Shown piece after piece: positions 25,569 to 36,344 of a stretch of DNA of 64,000 bases. The notes beneath the pieces were generated by a model. The model searched no databases. It was not told the DNA's origin and worked only from the letters and a program-made list of their open reading frames with translations. Positions within the stretch are counted from its first letter, which is position 1. Each line of letters starts with the position of its first letter. Both the position numbers and the translations under genes were made by a program. Source of the DNA: Nymphaea colorata. Lineage: Eukaryota; Streptophyta; Magnoliopsida; Nymphaeales; Nymphaeaceae. The stretch is from the NCBI RefSeq assembly GCF_008831285.2, contig NC_045140.1, positions 27,422,131 to 27,486,130 on the forward strand. Direction: 5' to 3'.

Positions 25569-28440
25569 CATATATTAGACAGGTTGGAAGTTGCACTTTG
25601 GACATCATAATTAAAAGGAGACGTGGATGAGTTGTGTCTCAACATATGGCGAGTAATGGTGCTTGTGAGAAGAAAAGTGGGCAAAAATTATGTGAAGCGT
25701 GGACGTGGGTGGAGGCGACTAAACATCCTGAAAATGGGAGTAAATTTGGTGTTCATAACAGGTGTAGCTAAGTGGTCATGCTTTGTCAAGTGGGGAAATT
25801 ATTTCAACGTCTATATATGCGCACTGACTTGGGGGAATTGAACTTTTAACAACTTTGGAATGGAAGCAACTCCTTAGCAGAGCAGATGGACAGTTGCGGT
25901 TCAAATTTAATGGACGTCCTCGATCTTCTGCCGGATTCCAAACTTTTAGAGATAAAAGAATGTGCAAAAGAACATGGCTTTAGCTCAATCGTGTGGGTTT
26001 TCCGCCGCATGGCCAACTAAAAAATGGAGGCTAACTAGAAAAATGTCGCCGGAGGAACCCGAAAGAAGCAACTGCTTTCCTTTATCTCACTGGGAAATGC
26101 ACTATGACATGGAGAAGCACACCTGTAACCCGTCTTCATCAAACTGATTTCCATCCTCTAGTTTCTTGGCTGGAGCTTCTTTGCCTTCCAATTTTTTCTA
26201 TATTTTGCATTGAATGTAATATCGAACTTGAAACTTAATAGTTTCATGTTACTACCTATTTTATCAGTTGACTCGCATTCTTGCCTTAATGTAACTCAGA
26301 GGCAGGTCTCAGCGGAGGTGAACTCTTTTGCTGCCTCAACTTGAAAACTCTCTTTCCTGAGGATCTCTCTCTCTCTCTCTCTCTCTCTCTGTCCTCATTC
26401 GTTGGTATGAGATGCCGTTGAATGAACTGCTCTAGAGGATCATTTTGTAGTGGAGGTAAGCTTTGTGCATCCTACCATTTCCAAGCCACTACCCTTTAAT
26501 GGCCCATTTGGTAGTCACGGTCAATATGGGACCATAGCCTAGTTGATCTAGAAGAGATACTGTTTCATTGTTTTCCGCCGTCATATGCTTTCTGCATTAA
26601 CTGGACTGAGCACAAAGGGCTATGACCTTGATTTGGCGTGTTGTTACTCCTTAGGATGATCCTGTTTGGTGTCTACTCCATGTTATAGCAACAACCTTTG
26701 TATTTCTGTTATCATTGTTCTTTATAGTTACTTGAGTTGTCGTAGAAATTACCTTTCTTTCTCTGAGAACACATGCAGCTGGTGCAACAGAAAACCATGA
26801 ATGACATGCTTGCTTAGAGCTCTGGCTGGTGCAAATGTTTATCAGTTCTTTAGATGCTAATTCTAACTTCAGAAGTCTTGTTCACCGTCCCATTCATTTT
26901 TATATGTTATTGGAATGTTTATTGTGTGCATATGACCATGCAAGTCGTGCTTACTGAATTTAACTCAACCTCTTCTACATGTCTATGCTCCAGATATGAG
27001 ATGCATAGGTGGCATTGTTGAAATCACAGTCTGATTACATTCAATAGATATACAATTTGCTAGGTGGGTCTTTGAATGCCAAAAGCTGAACCTGCACATT
27101 TCTATGGTCCAACAAGTACCTTTAAAAAGTGATCTTCAAGGTACCTGTAGCATTAGCAACTCTGTTTTGGTGGCCAAAGGATGATCAGATTTCAATTCAA
27201 ATATTTGTTTGGAATTTAGTTGTGTAGGTTAAATCTATGTGTCTTGTAAGTAGAGTCTAGGAGTTACAGATACTCTTAGGGGCACTTGATTACTCCATAT
27301 TTGAAATTCATGGATCTGATGTGGATCTAATGTGGCATATTTTTACTTATGTGGCAAAAGGACCATACATTGTTCATCAACCTAAGGATCTAGATCAGAC
27401 CTAAGACCCACAGTTAATATCATTATTTTACTTTTTGTTATTGATAAAAGGTCAAATTTTAGATTGGAGGGAATATAGTTTAAAATCATTTGTAAGACAC
27501 ACAGCCATAGTTTTGTAGAAAAAAATCAGCGGAATCAATAAGTAGTTTGTCTGTAAGTCTCCTAACTATTCGAGGAACTATGTCCCGTTATTTCCCAGTA
27601 GCGGAGACTTCATGAATGACTGACCACAAAACAATTCCAGCCATACATCGCACCAAAGTAGCAAAATTCATGATGGAAAAAGTCCGCACCACCACACTAT
27701 CCATGAGACAAATAGTGAGAAAAAGGAGAAAGATGATTGTCAACCACCGATGTTTCCTTGTGAACCTTCAAGAATTTAAGTTTCTTTAGCTTCCGTAAAT
27801 GCTTTCAAAAGTGTGTATTAAAATATGAGCAAGTAACTAGGAAACCTGACATCGCTGCCACCGTTGGAAGTTTTAGCAAGTGATGTCAAAACAACATGAA
27901 GCTCTGTTCATTGCACTAGGAGAGCAAACCCAGATGCACTCACCCATCACACATCAACTGCCAAAACTCTCACCAATGGGCCTACCAGAAGGGATGCTCG
28001 AAAAGAAAATTGATGTTCACGACGGGTACTTAAAAGTTGAAGGCTGGTGTTCTGTATCTCTGGAATTTAACACGTTGGACCTTTTAATTTTTTGGCAAGA
28101 CCATGCCAACATGATCTGATTCACGGTTAGCAGGTTGCAGAAATATATAGTTTCTTCTGATTCAGTGTTTTCTGCAATAAGAAAACCACGTTGATGTATG
28201 TAGGAAATACGGTGTTCAAGCAAATTTGTGCTGGCATAAAATGCAAACGAATACCAAATTATCAAAAGATATTTACTTCCCTTAACACAAACTGGTTATT
28301 TTTCTTTTTTCTTATGTCCTTCGTTCAAGGTGCAAGTTTCTGCATAAAGAAGAAAAGGTTAAGGCAATCAAAAAAGAAAGGCCAAGGAATACTGGAAAAG
28401 AGAACACAATGAAGGCCATATACTTTACGAATCTTTTTTG
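25501..28440. other. Insert-rich spacer between A2 and B1, no gene seen
   Basis: Absent from the A3-B2 unit. Short open frames only (25962-26147, 27880-28119), none recognised. This stretch is probably a composite of old insertions; I see no intact transposon ends. Confidence 0.45.
26364..26390. repeat. (CT)n microsatellite
   Basis: Uninterrupted CT run followed by gtcctcattc. It resembles a plant leader sequence, but no gene was found around it. Confidence 0.95.
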
Positions 28441-28479
28441 GATATCCTCTGTTAAATAAAATTACAAGGGATCAAGGTT

Positions 28480-28920
28480 TTAGGAGATTGAATGTCTCCG
28501 GTCTTTATTTGGCTTTCCTCTGACTTTAGCATCTGACAAAGGCTTCACTCCTTCAGCACGCATGAAGGGATAAAGGCGACCTAGTTTCTTTGACACCGTG
28601 TTCATAAATGACTTTCTGGGCAGCGGAGGCTTTTCATCAGACGCAGAAACAGGAGCTGGAAGCGTATTTGGTGGAGGCTTTTCAAGCTCCTTAAGTCGCA
28701 TGCGCATCTTTACGAGTTCCAGTTTCAAATCCTCATTTTCTCTGCGCAAGCACGAAAGCTCGTCTGCAACAAGATGGTCGCTTGAATAGGTGCTCAGTTT
28801 GCTAATGGCAGGAGATTCAGCTCCCACAACATTTCCATTCATCGTATCTCGGAGACGCTGTTATTCATAGTAAAGCACTTGTCTGTACACGAAGTTTGTC
28901 ATTTTGAGCTGGAGATGGTT
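28480..28920 (-). pseudogene. NPH3/RPT2-like (BTB-NPH3) protein, C-terminal pseudogene fragment
   Basis: NPH3-family proteins act in phototropin/auxin signalling as cullin-3 adaptors. On the minus strand the end of the NPH3 domain is recognisable (AQNDKLRVQT at about 28910-28880). A small deletion then shifts the frame, and QVLYYE is followed by a TAA at 28863-28861 where the family has Gln. After that QRLRDTMNGN leads into an intact 120-codon tail: a coiled-coil stretch (ELSCLRRENEDLKLELVKMR), then PPLPRKSFMNTVSKKLGRL and the terminal DRRHSIS typical of the family. The BTB domain and most of the NPH3 domain are missing. The deletion and stop are seen directly; family assignment rests on my knowledge of conserved motifs. 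Confidence 0.78.
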
Positions 28921-29660
28921 GGTATGAAATAATGTTGAACATAAGCGTCAGATAATGTTATGACAAAAAAAAACGTACTTTTTTTTTATCACTTAAATGG
29001 GTATATTGGTTATAACTGTATGTATGCATATATGAATAGGAACAGACAATTTTATAAAATCATCAAAATCTTTTTTTTGTGACTTTCTTTTTTGTCCTTA
29101 CAAAAAGTTTCTTTTATATTAATTGTGAACATTTTGTCATTATGATGCATAAAAATTCATACACGGGAGTATAATATATAACCAGCTCCGACTTAAAGTT
29201 ATGGCTAGCTATGCCCTCTTTTCTAGTCAAACCAGATGTTTGGAGTTTGTGTGGCTGCATAGACTTTCACATGACCGACTACCATTTGGTCGAACCCTCT
29301 TACAGATGTACCACTTAGCCAATTGAGTATTGAGGGGTGCTACGCAGGGGTTTAATGTGAAAAAACTACTGTTCCTTTGCTCTTTTACTACAAGTTATAT
29401 CTTCCTATGCATAAAAAACAAAAATGTAATTGCAAATTTATTTGAGGTTTTAGACTTATGTAAATGTCATCTGACTCTTTTTTTTTTGTCATTATTTTAT
29501 CATGGAAATGCCAGAACTAACTTTGTAGTTGACAACAAAGATATTGTTGATGATTTAAACATGGAGTTAGGAAAGATAAGTGCACAAAATTTTATATATA
29601 TAGTAGAAAATAAAATATTGTGGCCATCGGCCTCACGAAAAATATGATCAAGTCATCAAT

Positions 29661-29850
29661 GTGTTTGACCAAATGGAAAGACAACCCATTTCCAAAACAC
29701 ACTCCGCTGCCGAGTTGAATGGCAATGGAGAAATAGAGCAACGGTGGTGCATACCAAGTCCAACTTTGAAGGGGTGCATCCGTATTCCATTCCACCGTAT
29801 AGATTACGAGAATGAGTTGCGTGTGCTCCTTCGCTACCATTGTCTTGTTC
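29661..29850 (+). pseudogene. DUF247-like remnant
   Basis: An open stretch reads HSAAELNGNGEIEQ, then GCIRIPFHRIDYENELRVLL. DUF247 (UPF0481) proteins have SATEL, a G-x-L-x-IPP segment, then IDD-TE-LFRNL in that order and spacing. No membrane tail or N-terminus follows or precedes. I regard it as a decayed fragment and am not certain of the family. Confidence 0.35.
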
Positions 29851-29852
29851 CA

Positions 29853-30580
29853 TTAACGATAAGGTTGAAAATCAATTGTTATAAGAGATTAAGGAAAGAA
29901 TCCCAACAAGATCAATCAAAATTAATGATAAAAGAAAAAGAAAATCTTTCCACAAAAATCAGATTTAGTTTTCCATGTTTATTGTTGCCAAGATTATAGT
30001 GTCAACGATATTGTTGAAAGACAACCATTCTAGAAATATTCAAGGAAAGAATCTTAGCAAGATCAATCGACATTAATGATAAAGGAAAAATAAAATCTTT
30101 TCATAAAAAATCAGATTTAATTTATCATATTTATCGTTGTCAAGATTATAGGAACTTCAACTATTTAAGCTCATTCTGTGTGTTGTCTAACCAAGGCTCA
30201 CAGTAGCATTCCATAGTGAAAAATGATGCATGTTTAATGACAAGAAACTTTTTATTGCTAGTTTTTATTTGTTTTGCTTCTTTTTTATTTTTTAACTTAA
30301 TATCAGAGCAGTTGCTGCATTCTTCACCAAAACGAAGACTCGATCCTGTGAAAAAAATCTTGAAGAATCAAACTTGAGTTTTTTGAATCGCTACCAAAAC
30401 ATGATCTTAACTTCACAAAAAATTTCATGAAACAAATTTGTACTTGCCCAATCACTACCAAAGAAATGGCATGATCACCTTTTACAAAGTTGTGCAGCAA
30501 ATTTGGACTTTTAGATCCACCATTCAGTTTGAGGGAGGATGTTAACGATAAAGTTGAAAGGCAACCGTTCTAAAGATGGT
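29853..30580 (+). mobile_element. TRIM-like / deleted copia element with LTRs, PBS and PPT
   Basis: A 5' LTR starts at 30000 (tgtcaacgata) and ends before a primer-binding-site-like tatcagagcag at about 30301. A short internal region without coding capacity follows, then a polypurine tract gagggagga (30531-30539) and a second LTR start tgttaacgata at 30540. That LTR is cut after about 40 bp by the inverted segment. An extra partial LTR copy (29853-29999) precedes the first. An internal region near 240 bp fits terminal-repeat retrotransposons in miniature. Confidence 0.6.
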
Positions 30581-30799
30581 TCAAACATATTGGACAATAT
30601 TGACACAATTGAAATCAGCCGGTACTTTTATGGGTTGATGATTTTTTATTTTGTATTATTAGAAATCGTAACAAAGATGCATTGTTACTAAAAACGTAGC
30701 CAAGCAACTCACTGTCACCAATGCACCTTTTGAGATGGTTTTTTAAAAGGTTTTTAACGACACAAAAGGATAAGATAACTATTCAGTCATAGTTGTGGA

Positions 30800-30810
<11 letters not shown>
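30581..30810 (-). repeat. Inverted copy of the XTH-A2 3' flank (25181-25390)
   Basis: Read in reverse complement, this stretch aligns with 25181-25390 over about 210 bp, including the segment gattttttattttgtatta. It adjoins the left arm of the long inverted repeat, so 30581-31296 as a whole is an inverted counterpart of about 24830-25390. Confidence 0.8.

Positions 30811-30853
<43 letters not shown>
30802..30853. repeat. (AT)n microsatellite
   Basis: About 26 uninterrupted AT units. Confidence 0.97.
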
Positions 30854-30855
<2 letters not shown>

Positions 30856-31071
30856 TTGATGGCGTGGATGTTTTCCTTGTCGTTCAAGCATTTATCTAAT
30901 CATATGAATTCAATGTGTATACGTCATAGATTTTTATTGATCCTTTGGATGGTGTTGTGAAAAGGCTTGATATAAACATTTGCATTGAAGATTGGAACAT
31001 CTTGTTGGAAAATTGTTTTTGATATACCGCATTCAAAGATTTTGTACTAAAGATTTCAATTTTTATATTTG

Positions 31072-31556
31072 TGAAGACGTTGTTTCGAGTTTGAGAGAAA
31101 TGAAAAGAGTTGGTGCCTACTGTGCGGCTGAAGGTTGAAGAACAGGGGCCTATTCAATGGGAGTTTCATACATTTTCAGATCCATTTTGACATGTTTCTG
31201 AACAGGAGGAAAGCTGTTTGAGGAGAATAAACTAGACGAGGTTCTTAAGATACCCAGAGGAGTACACTACCAAAAAACAGCCTTACTCGAACAGGTGACC
31301 ACTAAGCAATACTCGAACAGGTGACCCAGTTACCTGTTCGAGTAAGGCTGCTTTTTGGTAGTGTACTCCTTTGGGTATCTTAAGAACCTCGTCTAGTTTA
31401 TTCTCCTCAAACAGCTTTCCTCCTGTTCAGAAAAATGTCAAAATGAATCCGAAAATGTATGAAACTCCCATTGAATAGGCCTCTGTTCTTCAACCTTCAG
31501 CCGCACAGTAGGCACCAACTCTTTTCATTTCTCTCAAACTCGAAACAACGTCTTCA
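31072..31556. repeat. Long inverted repeat: 225-bp arms, 35-nt loop
   Basis: Left arm 31072-31296 and right arm 31332-31556 pair without gaps along their length (paired positions sum to 62628), with only a handful of mismatches. The loop is 31297-31331. The right arm is collinear with the start of the B blocks; the left arm is its inverted duplicate. A transcript across it would fold into a long near-perfect hairpin. Confidence 0.93.
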
Positions 31557-33398
31557 GAAATGGTGGCCATTACATAAATGACGTAAATTTAAGAGAGAAG
31601 AAATGGAACACGACGAGCTGAGAATCAAAAGCGCGTCACTATCTGCCAATGCGAGGCCAAGCATCGCCAGTTGCATATAAGAATGAATTCATGGCTAATC
31701 AACGTGTGCCCCACAATTAGTTTCAACAAGCTCATGTGAGGTTGCTCATTTTCCACCTCCACCAAACAAAAAATATTATCATCCAAATATATATATATAT
31801 ATATATTGATCAAATTTTTTGTTTTGCTCTTCATAAAAGTGTTTTGGTTTTGATTTTTGCACTGAGTTGGAGAAAGATACTCGATCGAGATTCAAATTAA
31901 ACGAGCAATGAGGCTTCACTAAGCTAGTCATTAGCTCTTGCCAAAGGCTTAATTGCCTAATTAATTGGGGTTGCTTAGTAAGAGCGCAATAGATTTAAGT
32001 TAACCCATACGTCACTCAGTTCGCTGTCGCCATCTATTCGTTGCATCATGATTGCATCAACGCACCGTGGCCCCATAGAGGAGCTTGCGTGTGAAATACC
32101 CCCAGCGCAGCGCTTATCCAACTCATGTCTCTTGGACTTTGCGGTTTGGATCTTGAAAAGTGAACGGATTCATTCCTTCATTGATTGATTCATGATTTGA
32201 CAAATTTAAAAACATTTTTTATTTTAGATAATTGGTAATTAATTTATTTTTTGTGATGTGGGCATCGATCAAGCATTTAAACGTAGCGCAATCAGTATTA
32301 AGGCAGTTCACACTCAACAAGTTCAAGGTTTGAATCTTGTAATCACTCACGCTCTAATATGCTCTTTTTCAGATTGCAAAGAATAGAATTGCAATATGAT
32401 AGTTGAAAAATATATCATAAGTCAAGCCAGACTATGAAGCAAACTAAAACCTTGCAAGCATAAAGATGTAACCTTTTAAGTGGTTCTAATCTAATCTTGT
32501 GATCACGGCCATGTTTCCATGTGCTACTTATTCAGACCGCAAACAATAGTAAGTGCAATACTTGAGTTAAAGAGTGTACCATAAGTCGTTAAAACCTTAA
32601 AAACACAAGGACATGACCTTAGAGGTTTCCGAAAGGTGTTTTATTGAGTAAACATTGAAAACAAATTAAATGCAAAATATTTATGTACAATTAAACATGT
32701 TTGGGCTGATTCTCAAAAGTTAGCATTTTTTTTCTTTACAATTATTCATTGTATAAGCTTTTTTTTTCTTTAAAATGATTAATTGTATATACTTAGTCTA
32801 TCACAATCAACACGACAGCGAACTTAAATAAGCTTTTATCTATTTTCTTCATGGCTACCTAGTGTTCGTTTATCATATTTTCGTTTTGTTTCACGTCAAA
32901 TCGACACCAGATCATCGCTTGCATGTCATAGGAAAAAAATGACCGGAAGTGCCAAGTTAATCGTGTTGGTCAGATTCTTACTTCATCAACAACTCGATCA
33001 TCCGGTGCTAAACAACACGTACAGTGATAAATAATTCATTGCATGGTCGATCGATCGCTTAACAGGATTCGATAAGGCTTTTGATGCCTGCAAGTGTGTG
33101 AAGAGTTGTATGTTGAGGGCCTGGCTAGAGTTTTATAAGAAAGAAAGGATTTAATGAAAGTAATCAACCATAAAATTTGACAATTATGTGAATTAGCGAA
33201 GAAAGCAACACTTGTGGATAAGTACCGATGAGCTCCCTCTCATGCCTACTTTGAGTTTCTTTGCATAGGGAACAACAACCGGCCCTTACGAAAGTTTATC
33301 TAAACCAGGTGTGCCGTGCCGTGCCGTGTATTCTTTTATTTATTTTTTCTATTGCAAGCCTGCAACTAGTTACATTGTAGGTTAAACCCCAGTTGTGT

Positions 33399-33677
33399 TC
33401 TGGGTGGGCATCTAGTCGGCTAGGTTATAAATAAAAACTTTATGTTTTATAATATAAAATATATTTTTAATAATAAAATATATATTATTAATAAAAATTA
33501 CTTGTAAAAGGTTATCGAACTGGATCGGGTCCCATCAAGCTGATCTGGACTGATTTATTGGGTCCAAACCTTAGCCCAAATCGAGTTTTTGAGACCAGAA
33601 CCTAGGTTCGTTAGGTGGGGGTGGGTACCGAGCCCGTGGCAAGTCGGCGACCCAACCGGACTCCCACTCCCACCCTT
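33399..33677. mobile_element. hAT-like MITE with 8-bp target duplication
   Basis: A 279-bp insert flanked by agttgtgt on both sides (33391-33398 and 33678-33685). The ends tctgggtggg and (reverse complement) aagggtggga form imperfect terminal repeats. The paralogous site in segment B copy 2 (about 56139) has a single agttgtgt and no insert. No coding capacity. Confidence 0.88.
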
Positions 33678-34089
33678 AGTTGTGTTTAAATGTTAGAACT
33701 AATTTAGTTTTGGTTGGTAAAGCCCATTTGACATGTCTGTGATGGGGAACGCTCTGGAATGTTGTTTAAATGCATGAAGTTCAGAAACCACCGGCACAAT
33801 GGATCACTAAATTCTTGCATTGCATTATTCCTGATTTCGTGTGGAGTGGAGAGGGGCGCGGCTGCTATCGGGTCCAGGTACTTTCGTCTTTTACGAAAAG
33901 ATTTTTTCTCATTTTCAATAGCCATGGTCTTAACAAAAAATAATATTTATTTTAGTCTCGAAGAATCTTCCGAGAAGGAGATTATTTATTTAAATATAAC
34001 AGGTCAAAACGAAACCAAAAAATTATTCCAAACAATGAAAGGGAAGATAAAGATTGGCGAGTACTAGGAAGAGTCAGATAAAGGGAAGA

Positions 34090-34225
34090 GCGCGTCGGCG
34101 TGGCCCAATTAAGTTAACAGCAGACGCTAGCTGTCTGCCTCTACCAACACCTTTACTTCGACGTTTCTTCCTTCCCACGACATCACTCGTCATCATCCTC
34201 CTTCCATCCTTCCTGACTATAAATA
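34090..34225 (+). promoter_or_regulatory. Core promoter of XTH-B1
   Basis: A TATA box tataaata (34218-34225) lies 107 nt before the ATG, and a CGCG box gcgcgt sits at 34090-34095. The neighbouring gtggccca departs from the GTGGNCCC site of the A genes. B2 has the same layout. Confidence 0.6.
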
Positions 34226-34324
34226 CTCCATGTCCACCCTCTTTGAGCACCACACAGCAGCGCTGCCCAGTGCCCACGCATTTCTTTACTAGTTTGAGTT
34301 TGACCAGCCAGCTCCACCATAAGT

Positions 34325-35420
34325 ATGACCTCCTTCGGCAGAGTGGCGGCCCTGTTGCTGCTGTTGCTGAGCTTCTGCGGCGCGTCCATGGCCAACTTCT
34401 GGACGGACGTCGACATTACGTGGGGCGGTTCACGAGCCGCCATCACCAACAACGGCCAGCAGCTCCAGCTATCCATGGACAGGACCTCCGGCTCCGGCTT
34501 CCAATCCAAGAACGAGTACCTCTTCGGCAGGTTCGACATGAAAATAAAGCTCGTCCCCGGCAACTCCGCCGGCACCGTCACCGCCTACTATGTGAGTACT
34601 TAGCAGAAAATTGCTTTTACTGTTTCTGTTTCGCAGTTCTTTAATTTTGACCGCCCTGTTAGGCTGTTCCTTCCTTAAATAATTTCTTCTGCAATACGAT
34701 TGAACAGCTATCCTCTCAAGGGCCTACCCATGACGAGATAGATATGGAGTTCCTGGGCAACGAAACCGGGCAGCCTTACACCCTTCACACCAACGTCTAC
34801 ACGCAGGGGAAGGGCAACAGGGAGCAGCAGTTCTGCCTCTGGTTCGACCCAACCGCCGACTTCCACACTTACACCATCCTCTGGAATCCTCGCCTAGTAA
34901 TGTGAGTTCAACTCTTCCATCCCTTACCTTATACTGATCATCTCCATTCGACGAATGAAAAATGGCTTCTGCATACCATTCTTGAAGTTGGTACTCATGA
35001 ATTTCTGTCTGCATATATCGATGGATTGAACGAATCAGGTTCTACGTGGACGGGACTCTGATAAGGATGTTCAGGAACCATGAGTCGGCAGGCGTGGCTT
35101 ACCCGAGCAGGCAGGCCATGAGGATGTACTCCAGCCTGTGGGACGCCGAGGACTGGGCAACCCAGGGCGGCCGCGTCAAGACCGACTGGTCCAAGGCTCC
35201 TTTTGTCGCCACCTTCGGTGACATAGCCATCAATGGCTGCGTCTGGAAGGGCTCCGCCTCTTCCTGCGCCGCTTCCTCTTCCAGTTGGATGAACCAAGCA
35301 GCCGCCTCCTCAGACCTACAGAAGATGCAGTGGGTGCAGAGGAACTACATGATCTACAACTACTGCAAGGACGTCAACCGATTCCCCCAGGGTCTTCCGG
35401 CCGAATGCTCCCTCTCTTGA
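34325..35420 (+). CDS. Xyloglucan endotransglucosylase/hydrolase, type B, copy 1 (XTH-B1)
   Basis: GH16 wall enzyme. Exons 34325-34591, 34708-34901 and 35039-35420 (843 nt) encode 280 residues. The signal peptide ends near ASMA (residue 23). Catalytic residues are E99, D101 and E103 in [10 protein letters not shown], and the glycosylation site is N107-E-T. The C-terminal extension has four cysteines and ends AECSLS. Six residues differ from B2. The notable one is Cys132 in [11 protein letters not shown], where B2 and B3 have Arg and the A genes His; it adds an unpaired cysteine beside the substrate-binding sheet. Intron 1 (116 nt, with stops) is unlike the 96-nt intron 1 of B2 and B3, whereas intron 2 matches B2 almost exactly. 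Coding GC is high against AT-rich flanks, as in the whole array. Confidence 0.97.
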
Positions 35421-36344
35421 TCCTTCGGCGACATACCAACATAGGAATATTCCCCCTATATCCTGTATACCCGTATTCTTTCATTCTGCTTGTGATCGAT
35501 AAGCTTGCATTTCCCTTCAATTTTTCGCCTGAACGTTCTTGTTCAAGCAATTGTATCGGATACGTGAAATAAGTACTTCACTTGCATTGTACCATAAGAA
35601 GAAGAACTTTTCGTATTACGTCTTATATTTGTTCTCTAGCTAACTTTGATTAACTAAGCTTTATGTAGATATATCATCTAGCCACATGTATTTTCATACC
35701 AAATGGTGGTCCATCGTGGGGCACCATTTCGTATATTTCCACACGGAGTACCCCTTGCGCTTAATTTGCATGCTGCATTATTGAGGCCGCAATATTTTAA
35801 TCAAACATTTGTCAATAATTCAGAAGAACTATAGCCAAGTACAAGTCTTCAACCTGTATCTGGAGATAAGCCCTTCACCAGTTCTTACATTGTCCATTAG
35901 TATAGAGACACCTAGACCGTGAGATGATGAGTACACGAGGAGGAAGTGCTCTTCAATGTACCTTTTACGACCCGCTTACTCGCTATCCTACAACCTTGAA
36001 TAAAAAATGATCTTTTCAAAAGTAGTAGCATGCACTGATGTTCAAGCGGCAGGGAATTAGATAGGTACCTACTATTAAGCCTTGTTTTCTTCACATAGGC
36101 GTGACAAAATATATCATTTTGTCTGAAAAGGATTAACACAAATTTTCTTGGTCAAACTTAAGAACGTATGTGAGTAAATAAGCCGGACGAAAAAATGATG
36201 CAATAGTTGACAACTAATCTTAGCAAAAGTATTACTCTTCTTCACCTTTGTCCACATTCAATTGTAATTTGACTTCAAAATAAGATTACGTGATTTTTTT
36301 TTTATGGAAATTAACAAACAGGGATTGAAGTGGTTCAACTGTTG

